From: Amblyornis subalaris
Taxonomy: Eukaryota; Chordata; Aves; Passeriformes; Ptilonorhynchidae
Length of the DNA stretch: 64,000 bases
NCBI GenBank assembly: GCA_018881555.1
Contig: JACAXG010000050.1
Span: 4,278,001 to 4,342,000 of the forward strand
Direction: 5' to 3'
Of the stretch, positions 27,181 to 39,344 are shown piece by piece; position 1 is the first letter of the stretch; each line of letters starts with the position of its first letter. The position numbers and the translations under genes are program-made. The notes below the pieces were generated by a model. It searched no databases. It was given only the letters and a program-made list of their open reading frames with translations, and was not told the DNA's origin.

Positions 27181-30149
27181 CTATGCAGCACATACCTTTC
27201 GCATTAGAAATGCATACACCCACAATTACAGGCAGGTGTTGGAACATTCTTTTCCACGCGTGAAAACGCTAAAATCAGAATTTCTAGATTGTATGGACAA
27301 CATGGGACAACAAAATCACTTTTGGAATGAATCTTCTGTACCACATATTTAGTTTTACAGCACNGACCCTTAACATACACTTTGCAAAATGAGAAAAGTC
27401 CAAACAGCCTGAGCGGTTTTAGTTCATTGATTTCCCTCATATGCTGCCATTCCGGATTTTCTTTAGCCATTCATGACAGAGTGCTTGCTCACAAGTTTTG
27501 CAATGTGAATGATCCACCCTTCACAGCTCCAAATGCCACTTCGCAACATGCTGGATGTTTCACCTGAGAGACACCTTAATCTTCATCCACTTCCACCTCA
27601 ATTCAATGTCTGTTCACCATTCCAAAATGCTACTAAAATAACTGCAAGCTAGAATCACTCTATAGTGTTAAAAGTACACAATTTTTCCTCACTTCAGGGT
27701 TGTTCTGGTTTCGGGGGTTTTCTAAGAGAATCTTGATGTAACCTGATCAGCCACCACAAGATGGCATAGACATTAGTTGACAAGTCTGCAGGTGGCTCAT
27801 TGAAAACTGCTACGTTATACAGATGTATATGATCACCTCAGCAACACGGGTAACAATACTGAAGAAGGGTCAGAGTTTATGACACAGACCGTGTTGACTG
27901 TCACAGCGGCCTGGGATGCTCTTTATAGAGGACTCCTGGATCACGTTCAGCTGTCAGGACAGCTCTGTTCTCGCACATCTCAGGCTCGTGAGCCAGGAAC
28001 ACAGTGGATGGAGAAGAACACAGCACCACCTGAAGGCTCAGCTGCACCATTCTTCCTTCCCCAGCACAGGCACAAAACACCCAACCAAAACAGAAGTATT
28101 TTGCAGGACAGCACCATTTCTGAGCGGAGCCCAGAGCCCACTTCTAGTATGTATTTCCTCCNAGCTACATCCTGCCTCTTGGCTACACCTTGGACTCTGG
28201 GCGTACACGGAAGCTGTACACGATGACATTTGTCTACAGTTAGAGACGCTTTGTACTACAGGGCGTGGACAAAAGAGTAAGGAAAAAAGCACTAACACAA
28301 GCTGTTCTTTGGCTCAGCAATTTGCCTTCTGGCGTTTATACAGGCTACTGCTTTATTCCATAAAGAGAAACAGCTTCATTCCTCAAATCTCATCCACCTA
28401 ATGCCTCCCACAAATACTACATAACAGTACACACATCGTCACAAAAAGTGGACAGTAGTTAGCACCATCATTACTTTTCATACATGCCAAGACTTGCCAA
28501 AAGAACAAAAGTAACAAAACAATACTTATAAGACAGCTTAGTTAGATATCACTCCACCCTATTTCACTGCTTTAAGTCATTAAGTAAGGATTCCTACCCT
28601 TTGAAAAACTATGTTTAATCACCTTTGATTGCTGAACTCCTTAAACAGGCATTTTAAAACACATAAGAAGCATATAACACACAAAAATACACCTGCCTGG
28701 AGTGGCTTCCCAGTTTACAGGTATGTTGACTGTTTCAGCATCTCCATTTCCCTATTATTGAAGGAGTCATGCAGAACAGCTACAAGACTGAGAATGACTT
28801 CCTCGGCCCTTGCAGGATCCCCTGCACCCATAAGAGTGACTTGCTCTCCATACAAAACNTAGTAATAACCAACTTTGATGCTTCAGGAGCTGCTGAAGAT
28901 GGATTTGGGCAATGACGTGCAGGCAGCTGAGGTGTTGGCACATATTTCTTCCCGTTGACTTACTAATGCAGAGATGACAGGAAAAGTATCAACAGCACAT
29001 TCAGCTTATGTAGCAAGATTTTATTTCAAGGTCCCTGTGGTTAAAAACTATGCCAGCTCACAACATGTTTCCAAATGCCTAATAAAATGCAACCTATTAA
29101 AAATAAAATACACATATTATAATAAAAAATGCCACATACCTTTAGGTACTTGGGGTATTTTTATTTTTGTGAAAAAAATTCCAAATAACACTGTTAAACA
29201 TGTATTAAAGGTACCAACACTGCATTAAAAAAGGCTGTACTGACAACCCTTCTCTTTCTCAATCCACTGGTTTAAGGTAGAAAAAGAAGTTCCTGAGGTA
29301 TTCCTAGCAGGAAATCTTTGCTTATTTCAGCCTTGTCTCAGCTACGTGGGAGCTTCTATATGAAAACTGGGATGAAAGCAACATTCCCCTGAGGGAACAA
29401 AGTGGTGGATAATTTTAGTAACGAGGCTGTTAAACTCTTAAAAAAAAAAAAAACAAACACCAAAACAAAACAAAAGGAACAATATTCTTACATAACCTGT
29501 TAATGATTTTTTTCCCCCTCTAACCATTAGTCACACTGTGTACTAATACAATCATAGCTGAGCTCTTACTGATTGGGTGAGACTCTCTCAAGAGATAGAA
29601 TGAGGGCAACTGTATATCTTGAGGGCAGTAGATCATTTTTGGGTCTTCCTTTTTACAACACGGGCAAACTCATTATCAGACAAACCACTACACTTAAACA
29701 CACACTCACTTTCATCCACTGGCTTCTATAGGTATAATTACCTGCACAAAACATCATCTGATATGCAACAGTCTTAAACAGCAGCTTGAACGAGGACTAT
29801 TAGGACAATTATATCATGATATGGGAGATGTAAATATTTATGACAACATGCTGAGTGATGTTTCTGCTTTACCATCAGGTATTAGGACTTGATATCTCTA
29901 CCTATGAAATGAAAAGTAAGTTGAAGCCAGTCACCATGATATCTACAGGCAGTCTATTATGGATAATCTGATAATTTGCAATGGCTGCTGAAATCTTATA
30001 GATTTGCTATCTTCTTTCATTAACAGGATTGTTTCATTCCCTGTAAACTATCCCAACAGTAAATGAGGCTCATTACTGTGATTTAGAGTATAATGAGCTG
30101 CACATAATTTTATATTCTTGTGAAGCAGTACCAGTCTGAACTTACTGAG
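27181..30149. other. Intron stretch without recognised content
   Basis: Composition rises modestly in GC at 27.85-28.30 kb but no splice-flanked exon or named repeat is visible there. The rest is AT-rich. Confidence 0.45.
29438..29476. repeat. A-rich run followed by CAAAA repeats
   Basis: A run of thirteen A bases or so is followed by CAAACACCAAAACAAAACAAAA. Similar short A/C tracts occur near 15420-15450, 25165-25205 and 31525-31570. Confidence 0.8.
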
Positions 30150-30311
30150 GCGAACCATTCTGCTCCCCTCCCAGGGGGGTGGTGGAGTCACCCTCTCTAG
30201 ATGTGTTTAAGGAAAGACTGGATGTGGCACTCAGTGCCATGGTGGTGTTCAGTCATAGGCTGGACTTGATGATCTCAGAGGTCTTTTCCAACCTAATTGA
30301 TTCTGTGATTC
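30150..30311 (+). mobile_element. LINE CR1, short 3' end fragment
   Basis: GGTGGTGGAGTCACCCTCTC, then ACTTGATGATCTCAGAGGTC and the ending TTGATTCTGTGATTC are CR1 3' sequence. Only about 160 bp remain. Confidence 0.9.
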
Positions 30312-32124
30312 ACAGGAAGGAAGGATGACAAAAGGCAGTACTCAACACAAGTCAGCTAACTAACAGAAAAGAAAAACCTTGTGAAGACAAGACAATTTAC
30401 GTTTTTCACAAAAGCTGGCAGGCTATGGTAACTAGGACTGTATGTTTTAAAGTGGAAAAAAAACACTTGGTGTAACTAAAAGTTGACTTCTATCAAGGGG
30501 TATATCAAGTTATATTACAGAAAATCAAGCCAACTGAATGCAGGATCATATACTGTTGCGGAAGGGGCAGAAAAACTTATAAATTGCCTATAGAAAGCCC
30601 TACAAACAGAAACAGTCATAAGATACTGCTGAATATACAGATAATATACAGATTTTTCCTCTCGCTCCATGGAACACCCACTCTCTGATCAAGCTACATT
30701 TCATAGGAATCTCATGTCTTTCTCCTGCAGTTTTCTTCGAATAAGAACAGTTGGAACATTGTTTTAAAATAACACCATACCAAACCTGCAAGCAATCAAG
30801 AAGACTAGGTTTGATGGGAGACCATCCGTGGCCATCTCGCACACCCCACACCACCCCCACTCAAAAAAAGTGCCAACATTAAAATAAATCTAAAAATCCC
30901 ACCGGGCAAAAAAAATCCAAACTACTCAACCCCTCAGCATCTCCAGGTCTANTAAGCTCTCAGTCTTAACACACTAGAAAACTACTGTCTGCCATTATTG
31001 TGAAANCCAGCTATGATCAGTCATTGAATGGACCACTGGTTATCTCCAGCCTTCAAGCTCCCATTCTTCCCCACTGCCAGTCACAAAGCTTGAAAAAAGC
31101 TTTGAGGTACAGATGGATCAGGCCAGTTTCAGAAGCCAGGGCAGCCTGCTCACCACTGCTCTTCCCTCTGGCACTTAAAGTTTCCAAAGCCTGAGGTAAG
31201 TTACAACTGTTAGCCTTGGATTCTCCAGTTACAAAATGGAATAAAAGCTTCAGAAAAATTCTTCCTCTGAAAGAACTCAGTGATTCTTACAAAATGCTTC
31301 TCTCATTTAAAATACTTTGTATGACCTTACTTTATAAGAGCTACTTGGCAACTATTCAACTAATGAAATGATAAAGAGAAGACAAATTTGGACTGTGAAA
31401 GCCAAAAGCTGAACAGAAAAGTCACGTGTTTTTAGAACATTATCCACAATCCTCTCCTTATCTTTCCTTATCTTAATTTTATCCAAATCTGCCAATAGCT
31501 GAAGAACATTTTCTTGTAGGGTACAAAACAAACCCCAAAACAACCAACAAAAAAACCAAAACCCCAACAAGCTCAAACTTGAGACAGGTAATTGTTAAGC
31601 AAATTACACATTGTTTAGCTTTTCTTGGATGCTGAATCAAGGCCTTCTAACATAAAAAGAAAGCTTCCNCTCAACTTACATGTATTTCATATCAAGAAAT
31701 AGATCAAGTAAATATATTATTTTAGCATACATTCCTTTACAGATTGCCATTATTTCATTGTTATTTCTGATTTTCTTAGAACTCAGAGGTTCAGGGCAAG
31801 GTAGATATCTATCTTAGATATTTATGATAAGTAAGGATACGGAATTTTGCTTTTATAGTCATGTTTTCCCTGCACGAAACAAGAGGGTCCCATTAGAACT
31901 AGGTTCCAAATGTTTCTTTCTGGGGGAAAAAAAATATCAGGAAAATTAAGGTACAGTTAAAATCTCCCATCCTGTTCTGCAAAAACATTACAACAAAAAA
32001 ATTTCAATGCATCTACTCATTAAAACACACAATCATACTTTGTACAGACATTTTCAACATTAATTATGTCAAAAGCTTTTTCTAAGAACTTGTCTAAAAA
32101 CACCTAATATAGGCAGTGCTAGAC

Positions 32125-32205
32125 CACACAATATCTCGAATTTGAAGGGATCCATAAAGATCATGAACTCCAACTCCCTATTTCTGACAGGACGATGTNG
32201 GAATA
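32125..32205 (-). mobile_element. LINE CR1 remnant, minus orientation
   Basis: The stretch TTTGAAGGGATCCATAAAGA followed by TCATGAACTCCAACTCCC is the reverse complement of the CR1 3' region. The copy is short and diverged, and its boundaries are approximate. Confidence 0.7.
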
Positions 32206-34896
32206 TATATACACTAACTGAACTCCAAACTCAATCTATCTCTAGTTTCCTTCAGGAGTCATAAGTCTGTTTACTTTCTACTTCACTAGGTTTTAAATCA
32301 GAAAGTCAGGCCAAAAAGATGGAGAAAGTAGGGCCTTTTTTTGTTTTCTCCCTCCTCATATGAGAAAACAGCTACTTACTCAGGATCAAAGGATTGGAAA
32401 CCTTCTTTTCAAAGGCATGTAAATCTAGAACAAAACAAACTAGCCTTGAAAAGGCAGGATTCCACCCCGCACCTGTTTTTGTGTCTTTTAACAGTTAACC
32501 TGGAAATAGCAAAAATAGCCACTGTATCAGAAAAAAACACTTGCTTGCATTAAGTCAACCACTTTCTCAAACACCTATTTTTTTTCCACTGCTGCTCTCT
32601 ATTTTTTCTTCCTCCTACCTTTTATTTTCAAAAAAGGATACATAATAACCTTGTCTTTGCAGAGGTTTCTAAGTTTCTCTTCAAAGATATCTCTAAGGCC
32701 TCACTTTTATATACAAGATAATAAAGGACCAGATGATTATTTTTACAGCAGTAACTGAATTTTTTAAAACAACTTCAGTATATAAACATCTGATNTAATA
32801 ATTAATTTCTTCTTTTCACCTTCTTGGAAGAAAAAAAAGGTGCCTTGCATTAATCAGTAAGATAGAACATAAAATGCTAGAGAATAAGAAGGGAAACTTT
32901 CTTCCCAGTCTGCTGTCCCTCTGACATGCACAGTGCCACACACTGGTCCAAGGGCTGTTAAGACCGCCTCAGAAGTGATTAGACAGAAGGCCAGTGTTAA
33001 CTGTTTTCCCTTCTGTCAAAGAAAACTAAACGTGCATGCATTTCCATGCATAGAAAAAATTCAGGAGAAGGCTGGAAGCCCTGTGCTGTTCTGATTCAAA
33101 CGCATTCATCATCACAAAAAGGCACATGCACATGAAGAGTTCATCAAGAACTCATCAAGAGTCTCACCATTCACAAACACTTTGCACACACACACCCCCC
33201 AATAAAANAACCAAATACAAGATGTACATTAACAAGTCTGTTACATTTTTTAATTACATTGATTTGCATAGTATGACTAATTATAAACATTGCACAAGGC
33301 ATACCATAATGAATAAAAACATATTAGATCATTCTTAGCCAACACTCTTTATTTATACATAATGTAATATACTGGATTAGGCCCTATACTAGAACATACT
33401 ATGTAACCTCAACCAATGATCAGTTAAACAAGGAAAGGCAACGAGGAATTGGGACTTCACAGGACAGTAGGAAACAGGAATTAAGTAGAAGACAGAAATC
33501 ATCAATGCTAATTGCCCTACAANTAACAGCCAGGGCAATGTCACCATTGCTTCTTGTCTGTAAAAGAAAATATAGCTTATTTTTAAAAATCTCTGGGTTT
33601 TATACATGTCAGGAGAACCAAGCACTCGTATAGCAGTCAAAACTAAGAGCACTTATGTACATACTATGCTTTTCGGTAGAAATGTGAACATACCTCAAAG
33701 AAAAGGCTCCAAGCTTTTTCACAGAAACACGAACATGAAAGAAAAGGCAATGCGCCAAGACCAAATTAAATTTTTTTTCCATTGTTGTATTACCAACAGT
33801 ATCTGATGGATGGAATCCTGTGACCTGTGTTAATTACCAGTGCTTTCCTGACATCTTAGCTCCCAATATGTTTCTTAGAAGATGACCAAGATGTCTGGAC
33901 TTTTGGATAAGGGAGAACACAGCGTTTCAGACAGAGACACAAGAAATATTTGGAGACATCAGCACTTTATTCCTCCCCTCAATAATCCAGTCTAACAGTG
34001 ACTCTCCTGCAGCATAAATCATTCCATCACCTCTCTGAAGAATCTCATTGTCAACAAGAGTGAGGGTTTCTAACTCCATTCATTTGAACAGTGAGGCAGC
34101 CTAGTCCTGCATGTCATCTTAGCAGACAACTTACAGTTGTTTCCCTTGAACTCTGACAGATCTCCTAGAATACATATTTTCAAGATTTCTCCCTAAAGCC
34201 ACAAAGGGTATGAATATACCTTCTACTTGTTTTCACAACAGCAAATATGGCATGACTCCGGAATCAACACTCAGCGAGAGCTGCAGAACTAAATCTGAAA
34301 CAGTTTCACAAAGACACCACATTTCATGCATGTGTAAGATACAAAAGAGTATAATATACACACAGCCTGTTCTGCCATCGCTCTGGCAGGCCACTGCATT
34401 TTTCTAACAAAAGCCACATACAGGGGATCTCCTTCCTGAAGGAAGGGTAGATATGCAAAGAGAGTTATCACAACAACAGCAGCAGCGCACCATGGCTTGC
34501 TTTGTGGATGTAGACTTACACACACTTTTTTCAAGTGGAACAGAAAATATGTTGTTGCAAGGTTGTACAGTATTTACATAATTGAGGCAATTACTGCTCT
34601 GATCATTTAATTACCTTTAACACCATAAATAATTTTCAGCCACTAAGTATTAAATTTGTTTATCTGGGATAGCAATAAATCATGCAAATAAAGTATTAGC
34701 CATATCAGAGTACTGTAAATTTACAAGCTTTTGCAGTTTGAGACAGCANATACACAAGTACATCCCTTTACAAAATTAAGCCCAAGGAAACCAGCAATGT
34801 TTATTACTTTAACTAGATCAGTAAAAGTTCTCTTCCTGTACCCCATAAGCCAGCTGCTTCACCATCACTTAGCAGGCCTGATTTTTCATAAACTCA

Positions 34897-35085
34897 GATT
34901 TTTTTTTTTAGTGGCAGTGTTTGGCTTTGTGTGTTTTGTGTGTGTGGAGTTACTTTGGTTTTGAATTGTTTTGTTTTTGCTTTTTGTTTGGGACTTCTTT
35001 TGGATAGGGTTGGATTTGTGTTGTTGTTGAGTTTGTGTTTTTTGTGGTTTGTTTCACACACACACATCCCTTTTTTTTTTTATAC
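34897..35085. repeat. T/G-rich low-complexity tract ending in CA repeat and T run
   Basis: Nearly 190 bp are dominated by T and G (TTTGTGTG, TTGTTTTG and similar), closing with CACACACACA at about 35056-35065 and a run of ten or more T bases. It is a degenerate simple repeat lying just upstream (plus-strand sense) of the GC-rich island. Confidence 0.85.
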
Positions 35086-35429
35086 TAACAGTGCTGGGCG
35101 TAGGTGGGTGTAGAACTGCTGTAGTTGAGGGATGGTTTCTCTGAGGATTTTAACCCTCTCATCCACGCTTCTGAATTTAATTTAGTTGTATCATTTTTGT
35201 TCTACAAGCTACTGATAAATCTGAGTCTCTACGCATTCAGTACTGCCTCAAAAATTATTAAAGTGGGACCAAAGATATAATCGTAAGCTCTGATACACAA
35301 TTTCAAAGTTTTAATAGGTTTTAATCAGAGATGGGTGGCAATAGAAGAATTACAGATCCACAATTTATGTATTAAAAATGGGAAGCATTTGCAATGGACT
35401 AACGTTTAGGTAATTACGGATGGAAATTA

Positions 35430-35880
35430 GAGCACGCCCACAAGACACAAGGTTTTAACACTTGCAGCATTTGCAAGCNCAAACCCTCGCGGCAGTGTCC
35501 ATTTAGGTGGAGATCCCCACTTCCTCACGACACCTGGTGCTCCCATAGTCGCCGTTGACGGTCCGGGNGAGCGCCAGGGGCCGTGGCCGGGGCGGGGGTG
35601 ACCCTCGGGCGGCACCGCAGCCTGTGGCGGAGCGCCGGGAAGCGCCCCCGCTGCCGGTGGCTGNGCACGGGCAGAGTCCACCCACCCACCCTCCTTCGGC
35701 CACAGCGACACGGGAACACCTGGCAGCTCCCTCTGGAGAGAACATGAATCGCCTGAGCCGGCCAGAGAGAGAAAACCCGTGTGTCACAATACCGTCGTGT
35801 AAATCCTCCCCAGCAAAACACGTCGGCACGGTCGAGAAAGAGCCACAGGGAACAAGAGNACGCCTTCAGCTCCCACCCAC
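35430..35880. promoter_or_regulatory. Short CpG-rich island inside MAP7 intron 1
   Basis: About 450 bp of CpG-rich sequence interrupts AT-rich intron, with the densest core at 35550-35700. Short frames are open on both strands but none has convincing splice sites or a recognisable protein. It could be a secondary MAP7 promoter, an enhancer-type CpG island or a GC-rich repeat remnant. I do not recognise a repeat family. Confidence 0.5.
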
Positions 35881-38129
35881 TGTATGCTTTCTGTACTTTT
35901 GTGTTTTCCCTAATAATTTATCTATTCGTTAGGGGAAAAAAAAAACCACAGTAAGACGAAATTTGATTTATTCTCAGATGGAGAAAACAGCAGGTTAAGC
36001 AAGCAACAGATAAAAAGTCCCATCAGCAGTTAAAGAGCGAACACCTCAAGAGTTCAGCTTTCACAAGCCACCTGGCACTGACATGATTTAAAGTGCAGAT
36101 TTGTTTTGCTGCAAAAAGAACAGAATAATATTAAGCTCACTTAGAAGAGAGCACTAACTACAACAGTACACAAAATTATGGCATTAAAGCTTTTTTGCAA
36201 CATTACAAACACATCGCTCTCTCTGGTCTCCCAGCGTCTAAGCAAATTGTTACCTGTGCACAGAGCTGGCCAAGGCAGCCCAGAGCCCCCATAGTGAACT
36301 CTCACAGGCAGAGGCACGCCTGTCTTTATGGGTGGGCAGCCATAAAATGAGGTGCCTCAGAAGCTTCTCCGTGTGGTATTCCCCACAAGAGGGTCCCTCT
36401 CATCTCAGGATTCACTGAAAAGCTTGTTGCCACTATTAGATGCTCGAGTATTTTTGAATATACCGCTATAATTGAAAGATTCTAACTGGTGTAAGTTAGT
36501 ATATCCCTTGAGCACAACACTCATTTTGCCATCTATACATTTATGAATGGCAAAGTAAAAAAAAAAAAAAAACAAACCCTTCACCCTGATAATTAAGCCG
36601 TTTACCCAAAGAAAGCTAGTTAAGTGCAGCAGACCATCTGCCCAACAATAAAAGGAGACACTTGTAAAATCTCCCTGCAAAACCCTTGTGGTGATGTTAA
36701 AGCTTCCGCCAGGATCGGCCCTGAAAGTCCATGTGTGCAGCCACAGGAGTAAAGAAAAAAACCAAACCAGACACACACCACAACACACACACAGAGCTAT
36801 TTAGCTGGTTTGTTTTGTTTTTTAAACAGAGGCAATACGTCAACCAGTAGGTAATTTCACCAAACAAGGATGGGACATTGACCTTCCTGAGNAGCCGGAT
36901 TCAGACACAGGTGTTCCGCCTGCGGAGCGGGCTGCAGTCGAAGCCATCTGCATGGCCCTCCCTGGGCACACACATCTGCTCACTCACGGATGCACCAGTG
37001 AGCCGCGGAGCAGAGCCCTGATGTGCTAGGAGGCTGTTCCCGTTTGTGAACGACTGGAAAGCAGCCTCTGTGATAACTCGGAGACCTAGAAGAATCTCAA
37101 CAGACAACAAACAGCTTCACAGTTTCACTCTGACATTTCACACACGAGGAATTTTCGAATTAACTTTGACAGCACAAAGCAATTCAAATTCAAAATACTC
37201 AAGAACTCATGCAAGCAGACCCATCTGTCTACAAATGCATCCCAATGAGTAGAAGTTCAACACAGCGGCATGAAATGAACCTATAAAGCAAACAGAATAA
37301 ATCTAGGCACATAAGTCCTTTTAAAACTGTACATATGTAAAGTACATGTCACCTGTTGGCTCATCTCCGGTTTTGGTAAGCAATTAGAAAAAGACTGATA
37401 ATCCCGTTTAAAAAGAGAAAAATCACATCAGCAATGTAAGGTGATGAAAGAGTTCAATAACTTGAAGAGTTTGTTAGAAATGGCTTTAAAAATACACTGA
37501 CAGTTCTTTCCACGGAAAGTGAAGTTAATGCAAGTGCAAACTCTGAAACACACAGGAACACAGACGCATGTCTTTTCTGAAGCTGAACTTTAGAGTGATG
37601 CCTGAGACTTGTAAGGATTTGTGAGCAAAAACGCTGTATCTCTAAGCCTAATGAAGACAGCAGTTGGATGGGTCTGCCCACAGTCACTGCTTGTGACTGC
37701 ATGCCCACATTACATAAGGTATGTATTAAAAATATTATACTGTGGAAACACAATCAATTAGCCAACAGCCATATGGCCTATTCATATGCTGTTTTGACAG
37801 AAAAGCTCACTCTTTGATTTAGATATAAACTTGGACATATGTTAGAGAAGGACTAGCAAAGGGTGAGTGGAACTGGACTGTGGAGGGAGGTAAAAAAAGG
37901 AAAAAAGGAGAGGACTAAAAGTTGGAGTCAGACTTCACAGTCCAGCAAGCAGCAAAAGCAAACAGCATCTGCGCCTACAACAGTGATACAGCGGTCGATC
38001 CGCTTGCGTAAGCCAAAATCTCCTCCCTGCACCCTCCTCGCCCTTAGGGCCAAAATAAAAGCGAGTTAAAACGCTCTCGCAGCATACATCCCTCCTTGGA
38101 GGAGACGCAAGGACATCTCCCCGCTTTTC
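35881..38129. other. Intron stretch between the two GC-rich islands
   Basis: Mixed composition, with a short GC-richer patch at 36.90-37.02 kb and a CA-repeat patch at 36.77-36.79 kb. No exon is supported. Confidence 0.45.
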
Positions 38130-39340
38130 CTGTAGGAAACAAGGGCTTGCAGCAGCCCGTCGATCGCACGCGTTTGAAGCGCAGCCAAATCCCGGGGCCC
38201 CGCAGCGGGCCTCGCTCGGGAGGCGCCGGGGCACAGCCACCAGGTACCTTGACCCTGCCGAGCCGTCCCTCCTCCCTCGCCGAGGCTCAGCCCGACCCCG
38301 TTAGCAGCGTGTTGCGGGTATCCACCCGCCCTTACTGGGAGCTCGCCGCTACCTCAAGCCCCGCACTCCTGCACCGCAGCCTGGCGGCCGCCCCCTCCAG
38401 ACCCCTTCCTCGCCGGACGCTGGGCGGCTCGGCACCCGCGTTAGCCCCGCCGCGGTGCGGGCGCCCCGCAGCACTCCGAGCCCTTGGAGCCGAGGCTTCA
38501 GAACAACCAGCGGCGCCGCGGGAACGACGGCGCGGCCCCGCCGCTGCCCCTCCGNGGGGCCGGGGAAGAAGCCGCCGCGGCGGGCAGGGTCCAGGCGCGC
38601 CGCCCGCACCGGCGCGGCTTTGCCCGCCGCCCGGGCCGCCCCTCCGGTNGCCCCGGGGGAAGGCAGCGAAGCCCCCGCACAGCCGGGCGGCCGCGGAGCG
38701 CCCCAGCACCTGTTGCGGACGAGGCCGCTGCCGGGCCCCGCTGCGCTGCCGCTCCGCAGGGCCGCCCGCAGCCGCCCGGGTGCGCGGGGCCCCCCGCAGC
38801 CGCGGTCCGACCCGCGCCGCCGCCCTCCCTGCGCCCCGACCGGCGGCGGCAGCAGCTTCTCACCTGCGGGGCGCNGGCGCCCGCCGCTCCTGCCCGCGGC
38901 CTCCGCCATGTCTCCTCCTGCTCGGCGAGCGCGGCTGCTCCGCCCCGCGGCTCCGCGGCCCGGGGCAGGTGAGAGCGCCACGTCCCCCGCCCCCGCCGGC
39001 GGCTCTGCCCGGCAGCAGGTGAGGGCGGGCCTGGCGCCCGCGGCCCGGGACCAGCCGCCTCTCACGGGCTGGAGGCGCTTATGTGGCGGCGGTGCGGAGG
39101 CGGCTGCCCGCACTCCCGGCTCCCGCGGCGGCCCGGGCAGCCGATGTGCCGCTGTTCGCACAGGTGCGGGTTTTTTTCCTCAGAGCGGCTCCCGCCGCAT
39201 TGGCCCGGCTCGTTCGGTACCGGCGCGGAGAGAAACAACAGGTTTGGGGATGCTCGCCATGCCGACAGTAGGCGGGAGGAGTGGCGGCCGCCTCGCAAGC
39301 CCAGGCGATGCGCCGCATCGTGTGGGAAAGAGCTGCACTG
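38130..39340. promoter_or_regulatory. MAP7: CpG island promoter of MAP7
   Basis: About 1.2 kb is extremely GC-rich and dense in CpG, unlike the AT-rich surroundings, with several GGGGCGG-like and CCGCCC-like Sp1-type boxes. No TATA box stands out. It encloses the 46-nt first coding exon on the minus strand, so it is the likely TATA-less broad promoter of MAP7, with start sites probably between about 38.92 and 39.25 kb. Long open frames here on both strands are a by-product of GC content. Confidence 0.85.
38864..38909 (-). CDS. MAP7: MAP7 (ensconsin) first coding exon
   Basis: MAP7 is a microtubule-associated protein that binds along the lattice and recruits and activates kinesin-1. The exon has an ATG at 38907-38909 with a G at -3 and +4. 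It encodes MAEAAGRSGGR, an ambiguous codon, then RPA plus one base, and ends at CCCGCAG/GTGAGA. Human MAP7 starts MAELGAGGDGHRGGD, the same 15 codons, and as I judge from the protein is then split in the same phase. The position just downstream of MAP3K5 in the same orientation matches the human gene order. The identity is inferred from the MAE start, phase, CpG island and synteny, not from a long alignment; the N at position 38875 leaves codon 12 unknown. Confidence 0.75.
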
Positions 39341-39344
39341 CTGT

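Larger units (their letters stand above)
30312..35429. other. Intron stretch with one CR1 remnant and a T/G tract
   Basis: AT-rich intron. Beyond the CR1 remnant at 32.1 kb and the T/G tract at 34.9 kb I recognise nothing. Confidence 0.5.
1..38863 (-). other. MAP7: Large first intron of MAP7 (inferred)
   Basis: From the exon 1 donor down to base 1 I find no second exon of the MAP7 body (glutamate/arginine-rich coiled-coil coding would be obvious). The stretch is long, AT-rich and mostly non-coding, with CR1 fragments and low-complexity tracts. MAP7 is known to have a very long first intron. The intron must continue past the left edge of the window. Confidence 0.7.

Noticed and set aside
35503..35932. 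Open frames in the 35.5-kb GC-rich island
   Set aside because: All frames on both strands are partly open because of GC content. None has a donor in good context or a recognisable domain, so only the island itself is reported.
36405..36788. 127-codon minus-strand frame with a hydrophobic start
   Set aside because: The hydrophobic stretch comes from translating T/G-rich low-complexity sequence. There are no splice sites or conserved motif.
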